DNA of 64,000 nucleotides from CAWDVH01 sp963805705. GTDB taxonomy: Bacteria > Actinomycetota > Actinomycetes > Streptosporangiales > Streptosporangiaceae. How positions within the stretch are numbered: the stretch's first letter is position 1; every line of letters begins with the position of its first letter. The notes under the pieces were generated by a model, which did no database searches, was not told the origin of the DNA, and saw only the letters and a list, made by a program, of their open reading frames with translations. The position numbers were made by a program, and so were the translations under genes. This document shows, piece after piece, positions 50,726-59,122 of this stretch. Location: contig CAWDVH010000005.1 of the NCBI GenBank assembly GCA_963805705.1, positions 1 to 64,000 of the forward strand, given 5' to 3'.

Positions 50726-51342
50726 GTCGGCGCCAGGCCGTCAGTTACACGGCGCGCACGGCCGCCCGCAACCGCGAGCCGCCGCTAGGCGCGGTTTCGT
50801 GGTCCATCAAGTGACGGCATCGGTCGCCGCAGAATGGGAAGTTATGTGCGCGTTAGCCTCGGGTTCGTGGCCGGCCATGAGGCTCGGTCGATGACGCCGG
50901 CCAGTGCTGTGCCACGGCGAATCACCGGCGCAGCGGAATCTCGCCGCTAGTCCCCGGCCGGCCACGATGCATCACCAGGTGTGGCGGCCGCCGCGCCCCG
51001 GAAGGAGAGCTATGCCTCTGCGACCTGCGCATCGCCCCGGCCGCCGCCATCCCGCACCCGTCGCGCTGCCCCGTCGAGTGCATCTGGCCCGGCGCCGGCG
51101 GGTGCCCGCGCCAGTGAACCGGGCACCCACCGAATAGCGCCACGGAGCGCTGGCGAACCGCGTCATTCAGGTCTGGAAGTCACAGCGTGGGACGAAGCGA
51201 ACTGTGCCACCAGGAACCGCGCGGGACAGGCCAGGCCGGAAGAGATGCGCAGCGCAATCGTGCTGGCCGCGGACGTTCGCCTCGTCAGCTACTCAGCGAT
51301 AGTTAACACATCACTTGACTGTCAGCGGCCCGAGACCTATAC
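50726..51342. other. About 600 bp without a recognisable gene
   Basis: No frame on either strand resembles a known family. The last 50 bases become AT-rich and lead into the ArsR operator. Confidence 0.4.
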
Positions 51343-51358
51343 TTAAGCATATGCTTAA
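51343..51358 (+). promoter_or_regulatory. ArsR-type operator overlapping the start codon
   Basis: TTAAGCATATGCTTAA is a perfect 8+8 palindrome that spans the ATG at 51351. ArsR/SmtB-family repressors bind such AT-rich dyads at their own promoters. Placement on the start codon implies autorepression of the whole ArsR-SRPBCC unit, possibly with a leaderless transcript. Confidence 0.65.
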
Positions 51359-51722
51359 CTATTCTGGGACGCTTGACCGGGTGTTCCAGGCGCTCGCCGA
51401 CCCGACCCGGCGGAACCTGGTCGAGCGCCTGATCCGCGGCCCAGCCTCGGTTAGTGATCTCGCGCAGCCCCTGGCCATGTCGCTGCCTGCGGTGATGCAG
51501 CATCTCGGCGTGCTTGAAGCGTCCAGCCTGGTCCGGTCCGAGAAGGTCGGCCGGGTGCGCACCTGCCGCATAGAACCAGGGGCGCTGCGCATGGCCGAGG
51601 ACTGGATCACCGCCCAGCGCACGGCGTGGGAGCAACGCCTCGACCAGCTCGGCGACTACCTGGCCGAGCAGCCCGGATCACTCACAGCACCCGAGCCGCC
51701 AGAGCCAAGGAGCACACCATGA
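51351..51722 (+). CDS. ArsR-family winged-helix repressor
   Basis: A 123-residue protein: MLNYSGTLDRVFQALADPTRRNLVERLIRGPASVSDLAQPLAMSLPAVMQHLGVLEASSLVRSEKVGRVRTCRIEP. This is the winged-helix fold of the SdpR-like ArsR subgroup, without the metal-binding Cys pair. The subgroup is typically paired with an SRPBCC (AHSA1) gene, as here with a 4-bp overlap. The ATG lies inside its palindromic operator. It probably senses a small organic ligand or the partner's substrate. Confidence 0.9.
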   Translation: MLNYSGTLDRVFQALADPTRRNLVERLIRGPASVSDLAQPLAMSLPAVMQHLGVLEASSLVRSEKVGRVRTCRIEPGALRMAEDWITAQRTAWEQRLDQLGDYLAEQPGSLTAPEPPEPRSTP

Positions 51723-52174
51723 CCGGCCGCTGCGTCGTCCATTCCACCTTCAGTGTTGAGCGCGTCTATGACACGCCGGCCGGCCGGGTATTCGCGGCGT
51801 GGGCCGACCCAGCAGCCAAGGCCCGCTGGTTCTCCCCCAGCGGCCCGCACGAGCTCGACTTCCGCGTCGGCGGCCGGGAGGTGAACCGCGGCCGCAGCCC
51901 CGACGGCCAGGTCCTGACGTTCGAGTCGCACTACCACGACATCGTGGCCGGCCAGCGAATCGCCTACACCTCGGCCCTCTCTGTAGGGGAGAACGTGGTG
52001 ACCGTGTCGCTCACGACCGTCGAGCTCACCCCCAACGGCTACAGCACCCGGCTGGTCCTCACCGAGCACGGGGCCTTCCTCGACGGCCACGAGCAGCCGG
52101 CCTGGCGGAAGCAGGGGACCAGCGACTGGCTCGACGCCCTCGGCGCAGAGCTGAGGGACCGGCCAGATGCCTGA
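51719..52174 (+). CDS. SRPBCC/AHSA1-domain protein
   Basis: A 151-residue START-like barrel: CVVHSTFSVERVYDTPAGRVFAAWADPAAKARWFSPSG, then ELDFRVGGREVNRG and VVTVSLTTVELTPNGYSTRLVLTEHGAFLDGHE. 'F.v.Rvydtpa.rVfaAwadp.akarWF' is the AHSA1 signature. Members bind hydrophobic ligands. The ATGA overlap with the ArsR gene couples their translation, and a VOC gene follows 48 bp downstream. Confidence 0.88.
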   Translation: MTGRCVVHSTFSVERVYDTPAGRVFAAWADPAAKARWFSPSGPHELDFRVGGREVNRGRSPDGQVLTFESHYHDIVAGQRIAYTSALSVGENVVTVSLTTVELTPNGYSTRLVLTEHGAFLDGHEQPAWRKQGTSDWLDALGAELRDRPDA

Positions 52175-52221
52175 CCGCCCGGTACCAACGACCCAGCCCC
52201 GGGCCCTGGAGGAACCAAGCC

Positions 52222-52578
52222 ATGTCCATCGATCATGTTCTCGCCGTCGTTCCGGTAGCCGACTTCGAAGCTTCCCGCGCCTGGTACGAGCGTTTCTTCG
52301 GCCGTCCCGCCGACAACCTGCCGATGGAGGGCCATCTCGCCGAATGGCGGGTGACCGGCAGCGGCTGGGTGCAGGTCACCTTCGACGCCGGCCGGGCCGG
52401 CTCAGCCCTCCTGAACTTCGCCGTAGACGACCTGGACCGGCACATCGCCGACCTCTCCGGCAGGGGCCTGGCCTCAGGAGCGGTCGAGACGGTGAACAAG
52501 AACGTGCAGCTGTCCGCCATCACCGATCCCGACGGCAACAAGATCACCTTCATCGGGAACTTCCGCATCAGGTACTGA
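52222..52578 (+). CDS. VOC-family protein
   Basis: A 118-residue glyoxalase-fold protein: IDHVLAVVPVADFEASRAWYERFFGRPADNLPMEGHLAEWRVTGSGWVQV, then NFAVDDLDRHIADLSGRGLASGAVETVNKNVQLSAITDPDGNKITFIGNF. The last strand has 'tDPdGNkitfig' with Ile in place of the common Glu/Phe metal ligand region. CTGGAGGA precedes the ATG. Context with ArsR and SRPBCC genes suggests a small-molecule detoxification operon. Confidence 0.87.
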   Translation: MSIDHVLAVVPVADFEASRAWYERFFGRPADNLPMEGHLAEWRVTGSGWVQVTFDAGRAGSALLNFAVDDLDRHIADLSGRGLASGAVETVNKNVQLSAITDPDGNKITFIGNFRIRY

Positions 52579-52756
52579 ACGCATCCTTCGTCGGGAGTCA
52601 TTTGCCGATCGCCAACAGCGCGCGTGAGTCGTGCGCCGCATCTCGCTTCATGGAGTCTTCGGCCCTATGCTCATCGAGGGATCTTCCCTTTGCCGACGTC
52701 GCGACACTTGACGATCGACAAGACGCCCAGCGGACGCGAACGGGGAGGACACGATC

Positions 52757-53965
52757 ATGAGCGACACCACGACTGCGAGCGCGGAGAGCGCGGTCCGGCC
52801 GTTCCGAATCGAAGTACCTCAGGGCGAGATCGACGAGCTGCGCCGCCGCATCAATGCGACGCGCTGGCCGACCAGGGAACTCGTCACTGATCGGTCGCAG
52901 GGTGTGCAATTGGCGGCGATACAGAACCTCGCGCGCTACTGGACGACCGAGTACGACTGGCGCCGGTGCGAGGCGCGATTGAACGCGCTGCCGCAGTTTA
53001 AGACCGAGATCGACGGGCTGGACATCCACTTCATCCACGTCGAGTCGGCACACAAGAACGCGTTGCCGTTGATCATGACGCACGGCTGGCCGGGCTCGGT
53101 CGTCGAACTGCTCGACACTATCGGTCCACTCACCGACCCGACCGCGCACGGCGGTCGCGCTGAGGACGCGTTCCACCTCGTGCTGCCGTCGATCCCCGGC
53201 TACGGGTTCTCCGACGAGCCGACCGAGCTCGGCTGGGGCCCCATCCGTATCGGACAGGCGTGGGCGGAGCTGATGCGGCGCCTGGGTTATACCCGGTACG
53301 TCGCGCAGGGGGGCGACGTGGGCTCCCAGGTCACCGACGCGATGGGCCGCCTGGCACTCGACGGGCTGATCGGCATCCACACCAACCTTCTCACGCCGGC
53401 GCTGGGCAATGCCGAGGCCCTGAGCGGGTCGCCGCCCTCGCCAGAAGAACGTGCCGCCCTCGACGCGCTCGCCGAATTCAATGCGACCGGCGCTGGGTAC
53501 TTCGTGGAGCAGGCGACGCGCCCGGAGACGATTGGCTACGCCCTCCTGGATTCACCCATCGCGCTGGCAGCGTGGATGATCGATCACGATACGGACAGCT
53601 ACCAAAAGATCGCCCGCGGTTTTGTCCACGGACAACCTTCGGGCAATCTCACCCGGGAACACATCGTCGACAACATCACCCTGTATTGGCTGACAGGTAC
53701 CGGGGCGTCGGCTGCGCGCTCGTACTGGGAAGAAGGACAAGAAAATGCTCGTGCGGCCGCTCAGGCTCCCACGCCGGTCTCGATTCCGGTCGGCTTCACG
53801 ACGTTCCCCGGGGAGATCTGGCGGACCCCGCGCAGCTGGGTCGAGAAAGCGTACCCCAACGTCATCTACTTCAACGAGGTGGACAAGGGCGGTCACTTCG
53901 CCGCTTGGGAGGAACCGGGGCTCTTCTCGGAAGAGTTGCGCGCCGCCTTCCGCCCGCTGCGTTAG
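52757..53965 (+). CDS. Epoxide hydrolase (N-terminal EHN plus alpha/beta hydrolase)
   Basis: A 402-residue protein. The N-terminal EHN domain (PFRIEVPQGEIDELRRRINATRWPTREL) is followed by the alpha/beta hydrolase core with HGWPGS at 109-114, GYGFSDEP, nucleophile Asp187 in GGDVGSQV and His380 in DKGGHFAAWEEP. This order is that of juvenile-hormone/microsomal-type epoxide hydrolases, which open epoxides to diols. The GAGGA site precedes the ATG at 52757. It sits 178 bp after the VOC gene, possibly in the same transcript. Confidence 0.92.
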   Translation: MSDTTTASAESAVRPFRIEVPQGEIDELRRRINATRWPTRELVTDRSQGVQLAAIQNLARYWTTEYDWRRCEARLNALPQFKTEIDGLDIHFIHVESAHKNALPLIMTHGWPGSVVELLDTIGPLTDPTAHGGRAEDAFHLVLPSIPGYGFSDEPTELGWGPIRIGQAWAELMRRLGYTRYVAQGGDVGSQVTDAMGRLALDGLIGIHTNLLTPALGNAEALSGSPPSPEERAALDALAEFNATGAGYFVEQATRPETIGYALLDSPIALAAWMIDHDTDSYQKIARGFVHGQPSGNLTREHIVDNITLYWLTGTGASAARSYWEEGQENARAAAQAPTPVSIPVGFTTFPGEIWRTPRSWVEKAYPNVIYFNEVDKGGHFAAWEEPGLFSEELRAAFRPLR

Positions 53966-54200
53966 CCGACACTCGTGAGCTCATCCTGGAGACGCCGCGT
54001 GATCCCGACCGGGTCAGCAGCTTCCTCAATATCCGGGTCAAAGACATCGACGCCGTGTACGCCGAATGGAGCGCCCGGGGTGCTCAATTCCTGACGCCGC
54101 CGCAACAGCACCAGTACGAGAAGCGCTGCTACATCCGCGATCCCGACGGTCATCTGATCGAAGTGGGGCAAACCACGGACCCAGAGGGGGACTGGTCGCC
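53965..54200 (+). pseudogene. VOC C-terminal fragment
   Basis: Directly after the epoxide hydrolase stop, in another frame, come DTRELILETPRDPDRVSSFLNIRVKDIDAVYAEWSARGAQFLTPPQQHQYEKRCYIRDPDGHLIEVGQT. These are the second half of a VOC domain with its 'rDPDGhliEvgQ' metal-ligand strand intact. The first half and a start are missing, so it is a fragment fused to the intergenic DNA. Confidence 0.7.
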
Positions 54201-54287
54201 CGCTCACTGGCCGTCGACTACGTCCGGCGGGGAGTCCGGGTGAATGCCGAGATCACCGGCGAGATTATTCACATCGGCGGTGGCTAG
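54201..54287 (+). pseudogene. Composite SDR micro-remnant
   Basis: Twenty-eight codons read RSLAVDYVRRGVRVNAEITGEIIHIGGG and stop. SLAVDYVRRGVRVNA belongs to the middle of a classical SDR, just after the catalytic Lys helix. ITGEIIHIGGG is its extreme C-terminal strand. About 60 residues between are missing, so an SDR gene was reduced by an in-frame deletion to two joined motifs. It overlaps the tail of a VOC fragment. Confidence 0.6.
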
Positions 54288-54439
54288 TCCCCCGGACACT
54301 GAGATCCCGGCCGGCCATTTCCGACAAGGCCGTATCTCCCCGCCGTTCCCTGTTCTCAGCGAGCCACTGCGAGGCCGTTCGGGTCGGCGATGCTCTGGAC
54401 CGCCGTTGTTAGTACTGTGACGCTGAGGAGGTTTCGGTC

Positions 54440-55075
54440 ATGACGACTGCGGTCATCGGCACTGGAGGGATCGGGTCGGTCATCGCCCGCGCGCTCGCCT
54501 CAGGCGGCGAGAACCTGCGGCTCTCGAGCGCCGACAAGGAGTCGGCACGAACGCTGGCTGCACAGATCGGTCCCGCCGCGGTCGTCGCCGTCGACAACCG
54601 CGACGCGCTGCAGGGCACCGGTGCCGTCGTCCTCGCGTTGCGGTTTACCGTGCTGAAGGGCGTCATAGACAAGATCGCCGGCCCGCTGACCGGCAAGGTC
54701 GTGGTCGTTCCGAGCAACCCGCTCACCACCGACGCGCACGGCAACGTCTCACGTGTCCTGCCGGAAGGGCAATCCTCCGGGAAGGCCGTAGCCGACTGGT
54801 TGCCGGCGGGGGCGCGCCTGGCCATGGCGTTTGGAACCCTATCGGCCGATCTCTTCAAGTCCTCCAGCAACCGGTCACCGGAGCCGGCGGTCCTGTTCTA
54901 CGCGACCGACGACGACCGTGCTGGCGCGGAAGTCGAGCGGCTGATCCGAACGGCCGGCTTCGAGCCGGTGAAGGCCGGCGGGATCGAACAGTCGGGTCGA
55001 CTCGAGGTGGGCGGTGATCTTCACGATCTCGTAGTCGGCCCCGCACAGGCGCGGTCACTGATCGGCGGAGCCTGA
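54440..55075 (+). CDS. F420H2:NADP-oxidoreductase-like NAD(P)-binding protein
   Basis: A 211-residue Rossmann protein starting MTTAVIGTGGIGSVIARALASGGENLRLSSADKESARTLAAQIG, with GTGGIG at 7-12. VVVPSNPLTTDAHGNV and LPAGARLAMAFGTLSADLF are followed by AGFEPVKAGGIEQSGRLE, typical of the F420-dependent NADP reductase-like family ('NADPH-dependent F420 reductase / NAD(P)-binding'). Enzymes of this group move hydride between F420H2 and NADP or reduce other substrates. The GAGGAGG site precedes the ATG at 54440. It stands alone before the third tRNA-derived repeat. Confidence 0.82.
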   Translation: MTTAVIGTGGIGSVIARALASGGENLRLSSADKESARTLAAQIGPAAVVAVDNRDALQGTGAVVLALRFTVLKGVIDKIAGPLTGKVVVVPSNPLTTDAHGNVSRVLPEGQSSGKAVADWLPAGARLAMAFGTLSADLFKSSSNRSPEPAVLFYATDDDRAGAEVERLIRTAGFEPVKAGGIEQSGRLEVGGDLHDLVVGPAQARSLIGGA

Positions 55076-55552
55076 TCGCTTCGCCGCCCTGGCCGGGGGC
55101 ACCTCTTCGGTCGGGCCTTCGCCCAGACGGTCTTGACGGCGCTGACCTTCGCGGTGTCGAAAGGCACGGACCGTGGTATCGAGAACGAGGTGGCTCCCGC
55201 CACCACACACTTCCCCGCCCTCCTGACCTGCCCCTTTCCCCATGAATCCTGCGCAGGAAGGGCCGTAAAGGTGCCCGGGCGCCGTCCGGTGCCACCTGTG
55301 CGCCGCGGCGCCGACTGTCCGGCGGCCTGAGTATTGCGTGCTATTGAGCTAGACCCCATGGACTTGATTGGAGATGCACCTATCTGGACGATCTGCGCGC
55401 TCGGAGCCTGGAACCGCCTGAACTCACGTGAGCAAATATTCGGCGTTCGGGTGAGTGTCAATACAGAGGCGTTCCCCTTGTTTGTTACGTACGGTGATCG
55501 CCGCCGGGTTGCGTTCATTACGGAGTCCGTGGTATTGAACGTCAGCATTTTC
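55076..55552. other. Gap before att-like copy 3
   Basis: No gene is recognised on either strand. From about 55330 to the repeat the DNA is clearly lower in GC than the rest of the window and resembles phage-type attachment DNA. Confidence 0.4.
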
Positions 55553-55596
55553 CATGGCATGCAAGAGGTCTGGGGTTCGAATCCCCATAGCTCCAC
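55553..55596 (+). repeat. tRNA-Ala(GGC) 3'-half repeat, copy 3 (att-like)
   Basis: Identical over 44 bp to the copies at 9634 and 39903 and in the same orientation. The left flank (ATTTTC) and right flank (TTTGTGACAT) are unrelated to the other copies and AT-rich. No 5' tRNA half is present. Confidence 0.85.
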
Positions 55597-55860
55597 TTTG
55601 TGACATTTTTCCAGGTCAGAGCCCTGATAGAAGATCAGCTTCAGATTCATGGCTGGATCTTGCCCGCCGAGACTCCTGCAACTTTCCGTAATATCTGCTG
55701 GTCAGAGGCGTGCGGGATGCTGGTACTGATCGGTTGCGTGTCTCGCAACCGGGTTTTCCGGGGACACGATGGCGTGCATTCATATGCAGACCGTTGTCGC
55801 CATCATGCCGTGGACGTCTATGGTGGTCGGAACGCACACGGCGTCCGTGCGCCCGGTCCG
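55597..55860. other. Gap after att-like copy 3
   Basis: About 260 bp without a recognisable gene. The first 80 bases are AT-rich like the left flank of the repeat. Confidence 0.35.
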
Positions 55861-58260
55861 TTATTCGGCGCGGAGTGCGAAGGCGGTGCGGGCGCAGGCA
55901 GCCCAGCTGGCTGGGCCGAGCGCGCCGGCGACCGCGATCAGCAGGCCGGCCAGGGCGAGGAGGATGAACTCCCACGGCTGGTACACCGACAGCAGTGACG
56001 GTGGGATGCCGGAGTTCGCCGCGCTCGCCATGACCGGGACCAGGCCGTGGTGCAGGGCCACCCCGGCGGGCACCGCCACGACCCCGGCGAGCAGGCCGGT
56101 GACGGCGACCGAGCAGATGATCATCACCAGGGTCTGCAACGGGACCATCCCGACCGCCTTGAACACGCCGATAGCGTGTGCCCGCTCCCTGATCTGGAGT
56201 GCCACGGTGTTCAGCACGCCGAGCCCGGCGACGATGATGATCACGATGGTCAGCATGGTGACAAGGGTGACCACCGCGACGAGATGAGTGCCGCCGGTGT
56301 TGACGGTGACCGCGAGCGAGCTGCCAAGGGCCGCTGACAGCATGTTGGCGTAGGCCTGCGCATCGGTGCCCGGTTTGAGTGCCACGCCGTACTGCGACTG
56401 TCCGGCGGCCGGGTCAACCTCATGCAGAGTCGCGGCGCTCAGGAACATGTCGGGCTGGTTACCCGGCTGGAACACCTCGCCGGCGATCGTCATTGTGAGA
56501 TGGCGGCCGCCAGAGGCCAGCGTGTACGTGGAGCCCACCTTGGTCCCGGTGTCGGTGAGGAACAGCGTGTTCACGTCCACCTGATCAGGCCCGGAGTACA
56601 GGTGCCCCGAGACTGGCGCGAGTCCTGCCCAGGCCGGGTCGCCGCCATAGGCGGTGACCTCCACGCCGGCGGGCACCGCGGGCAGGCTCAGGTGGTCCTC
56701 TGTGATGGCGAGGTCGTGCAGTGTGCCGGGCTGGGCGGCCAGCGCCGCCGCGGCGGCCTGCTGTTGCACGGCGGTCAGCGCCCGCCCGACGACCACGCTA
56801 TGGCTGGTGCCGCCGGAGCCCGCGCTGCCGCCGGGGCCGTTCAGGGCTCCGGGAGCCACCGAGCCCGGCGGCACGGCCGTGACCGTGACCGGGAGGGCAG
56901 CGTGCCGCGAGCCGTCGGTGATCGCCCGGTCCAGCGAGGCGCCCAGTCCGAGACCGAACGTCACCGCCACCACGCCGAACAGCACCGCGAGCGCGGTCAC
57001 CAGCGTCCGGGCGGGACGGGCGGACGGTGCCGCGAGCCCGAGCGTGACCGCCCGGGGCAGCATGATCAGCCGGACCAGCGCCCGCTGCGCGAGATACCCG
57101 TGGGCTGGTCGCGGGGCACGCCCGGTCGCGATCGCCGCGACCGCGCTCAGCCGTCCCGCGCGCAGCGCCGGGAGCACCGCGCCGGCTGCGGTCAGTAGCA
57201 GGACCGCCAGCGGCACAGCCGCATCGGCCCAGAGCGGGACGCCGAGCACGCCGACCTGGTAGACCTGCGCGTTCTGGCCGAGCAGCGGGATTGCCAGCAG
57301 GTTCCCGCCCACCACCCCGGCCACGCAGCCGGACAGCGCGGGCACCGCCACCATGAGCACGTAGCAGGCCACCACCTGAGCGGGGGTGAAGCCGACCGAC
57401 TTCAGCACGCCGATCCTGGTGGTCCCGGCGATTACGGCGCCGCTGACCACGTTGACCACGATGAGCACCGAGATCACCAGCGTTAGCAGGCCGAACGCGA
57501 TGATGAACGGCACCCACGGCGCGATGGTGCTCTGCTCGGATTGCCGCGCGTCCAGCCAGGACGCGGTGCCGGCCAGCGCCCCGGCCGGCAGCGCAGCGCG
57601 CAGTGTGGCGACGTCGGCGCTGATCGCGGCAGCCGTGCCGGCGCCGGAGAACTGGTACAGCATCTGCGCCTGCCCGGAGCCGCCGGTCCTGGCGCCCGCC
57701 GCGGTGGCGAGCGCCGGGATCTCCGACGGCAGCACCCACGCATCCGAGGTGCTGGTGATCGAGGTCGCGACGCCGACCACAACCAGCTTCTGCGAGCCCA
57801 CCGTGATCGTGGACCCGGGGGTGCCGCTGCCTGCTACGACGACCTGGCTGTCGCTGTCCGGCCAGTGGCCCTGGCTCAGGTAGAGGTCATCTACCGGGCC
57901 GCCCGGGGAGGACCGGCCGGTGATCGTGAGCTGCTGGGCGCTGGAGCCGGCTATGCCAGGCAGCGTGACCTGCGCGGTGAGCGGGATCTCAGAGAACGGC
58001 CCGGCCGTCGTGGTCACTCCGTGCGCGTGCGCGGTCGCCACGAGTTGCGCCACCGTGGCCAAGGTGGTGTCCACGGTGGCGGTGACGTTAGCGCCGTGCT
58101 GCGCCGCGAACGCGCGGTCGAACGGGTTGCTGGAGTCGGCCAGCGTGGCCAGGGCCAGGGTGGAGGCGGCGGTGGAGGCGAGCGCGACTAGGCCGATGAT
58201 TACGGCCTGGAGCCTGCGGCCGCCCAGCCCGCCGCGCGCCGCCCGGATAATCGCCTTCAT
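55861..58260 (-). CDS. FtsX/MacB-type ABC transporter permease
   Basis: A 799-residue permease with two FtsX modules. Helix 1 is followed by a large extracytoplasmic domain (about 30-250), then three helices around VPFIIAFGLLTLVISVLIVVNVVSGAVIAGTTRIGVLKSVGFTPAQVVACYVLMVAVPALSG. A second extracytoplasmic domain and a second helix cluster follow (LVTMLTIVIIIVAGLGVLNTVALQIRERAHAIGVFKAVGMVP). The 'Riei.vLKavGftp.qv' elements are the coupling helices to the ATPase. It overlaps the ATPase gene by 4 bp. Likely substrates are antimicrobial peptides or lipids. Confidence 0.9.
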   Translation of the reverse strand: MKAIIRAARGGLGGRRLQAVIIGLVALASTAASTLALATLADSSNPFDRAFAAQHGANVTATVDTTLATVAQLVATAHAHGVTTTAGPFSEIPLTAQVTLPGIAGSSAQQLTITGRSSPGGPVDDLYLSQGHWPDSDSQVVVAGSGTPGSTITVGSQKLVVVGVATSITSTSDAWVLPSEIPALATAAGARTGGSGQAQMLYQFSGAGTAAAISADVATLRAALPAGALAGTASWLDARQSEQSTIAPWVPFIIAFGLLTLVISVLIVVNVVSGAVIAGTTRIGVLKSVGFTPAQVVACYVLMVAVPALSGCVAGVVGGNLLAIPLLGQNAQVYQVGVLGVPLWADAAVPLAVLLLTAAGAVLPALRAGRLSAVAAIATGRAPRPAHGYLAQRALVRLIMLPRAVTLGLAAPSARPARTLVTALAVLFGVVAVTFGLGLGASLDRAITDGSRHAALPVTVTAVPPGSVAPGALNGPGGSAGSGGTSHSVVVGRALTAVQQQAAAAALAAQPGTLHDLAITEDHLSLPAVPAGVEVTAYGGDPAWAGLAPVSGHLYSGPDQVDVNTLFLTDTGTKVGSTYTLASGGRHLTMTIAGEVFQPGNQPDMFLSAATLHEVDPAAGQSQYGVALKPGTDAQAYANMLSAALGSSLAVTVNTGGTHLVAVVTLVTMLTIVIIIVAGLGVLNTVALQIRERAHAIGVFKAVGMVPLQTLVMIICSVAVTGLLAGVVAVPAGVALHHGLVPVMASAANSGIPPSLLSVYQPWEFILLALAGLLIAVAGALGPASWAACARTAFALRAE

Positions 58261-58961
58261 GACAGTGCCCTGTCTCGCGCTGTTGCTGATGCTCCTGATG
58301 TGATGCGCCCGTCGGCGATCGCGATGGTCCGGTGCGTGTACCGGGCGGCCAGGTCCGGGTTGTGGGTGACCAGGACCAGCGTCTGACCGGCGGCGTTCAG
58401 CTCCGTGAGCAGCGCGCCGATCTCCTCCCCGGTCGCGGTGTCCACCGCGCCGGTGGGCTCGTCGGCCAGCAGCACCGCGGGGTTGTTGATCAGCGCCCGG
58501 GCGATCGCCACCCGCTGCCGCTGCCCACCGGACAGCCGCGCGGGGTAGGCGTCGCGCTGGTGCTCGATCCGCAGGCTGACCAGCAGCTCATCGGCGCGTT
58601 CGCGGGCCGCCGCCGCCCGCGTGCCGGCCAGCTGGGCTGGCAGCAGGATGTTGTCGAGGGCGGTCATGTCGTCGAGCAGGTTGAAGAACTGGAAGATCAT
58701 GCCGACCTGCCGCCGGCGGAACCGGGCGGCCGCGGTCTCGCTGAGCTTGTCCACCCGCTCGCCTCCGACCCAGACGGCGCCCGCTGTCGGCCGGTCCAGC
58801 GCGGCGATGAGATTGAGCAGCGTCGACTTGCCGCTGCCCGACTGCCCCATGATGGCGACGGCGTCGCCGGGCGCGATCGTCACGGTGACTTCCGCGACCG
58901 CCGCCGGCGCGCCGCTGTCATACTGCTTTGACACCTTGTCCAGGTGAACCAGTGCGTCCAT
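58257..58961 (-). CDS. ABC transporter ATP-binding protein (MacB/LolD type)
   Basis: A 234-residue ATPase with Walker A GQSGSGKST at about 38-46, MIFQFFNLLDDMTALDNILLPAQLAG as Q-loop region, signature LSGGQRQRVAIARAL, intact Walker B NPAVLLADEPTGAVDT and LVTHNPDLA. All catalytic residues are present, unlike in the ATPase at 25.6 kb. Its ATG at 58961 is divergent from the histidine kinase gene 161 bp away, and the permease follows with a 4-bp overlap. Confidence 0.92.
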   Translation of the reverse strand: MDALVHLDKVSKQYDSGAPAAVAEVTVTIAPGDAVAIMGQSGSGKSTLLNLIAALDRPTAGAVWVGGERVDKLSETAAARFRRRQVGMIFQFFNLLDDMTALDNILLPAQLAGTRAAAARERADELLVSLRIEHQRDAYPARLSGGQRQRVAIARALINNPAVLLADEPTGAVDTATGEEIGALLTELNAAGQTLVLVTHNPDLAARYTHRTIAIADGRITSGASATARDRALS

Positions 58962-59122
58962 GCCAGGACCGTAGGTCCGGTGCCCGTGCTGCCGCGTCGC
59001 CCGTGCTATGCAATCCGGGTACCGTATGTGGCTGACTGCGAGGCCGCCGTCATCCGCTGGATGTACGCGAACTACACACGGCGGGCGATGGCCCGGCAGC
59101 CTCGGCCGGCGACAATGGCCTC

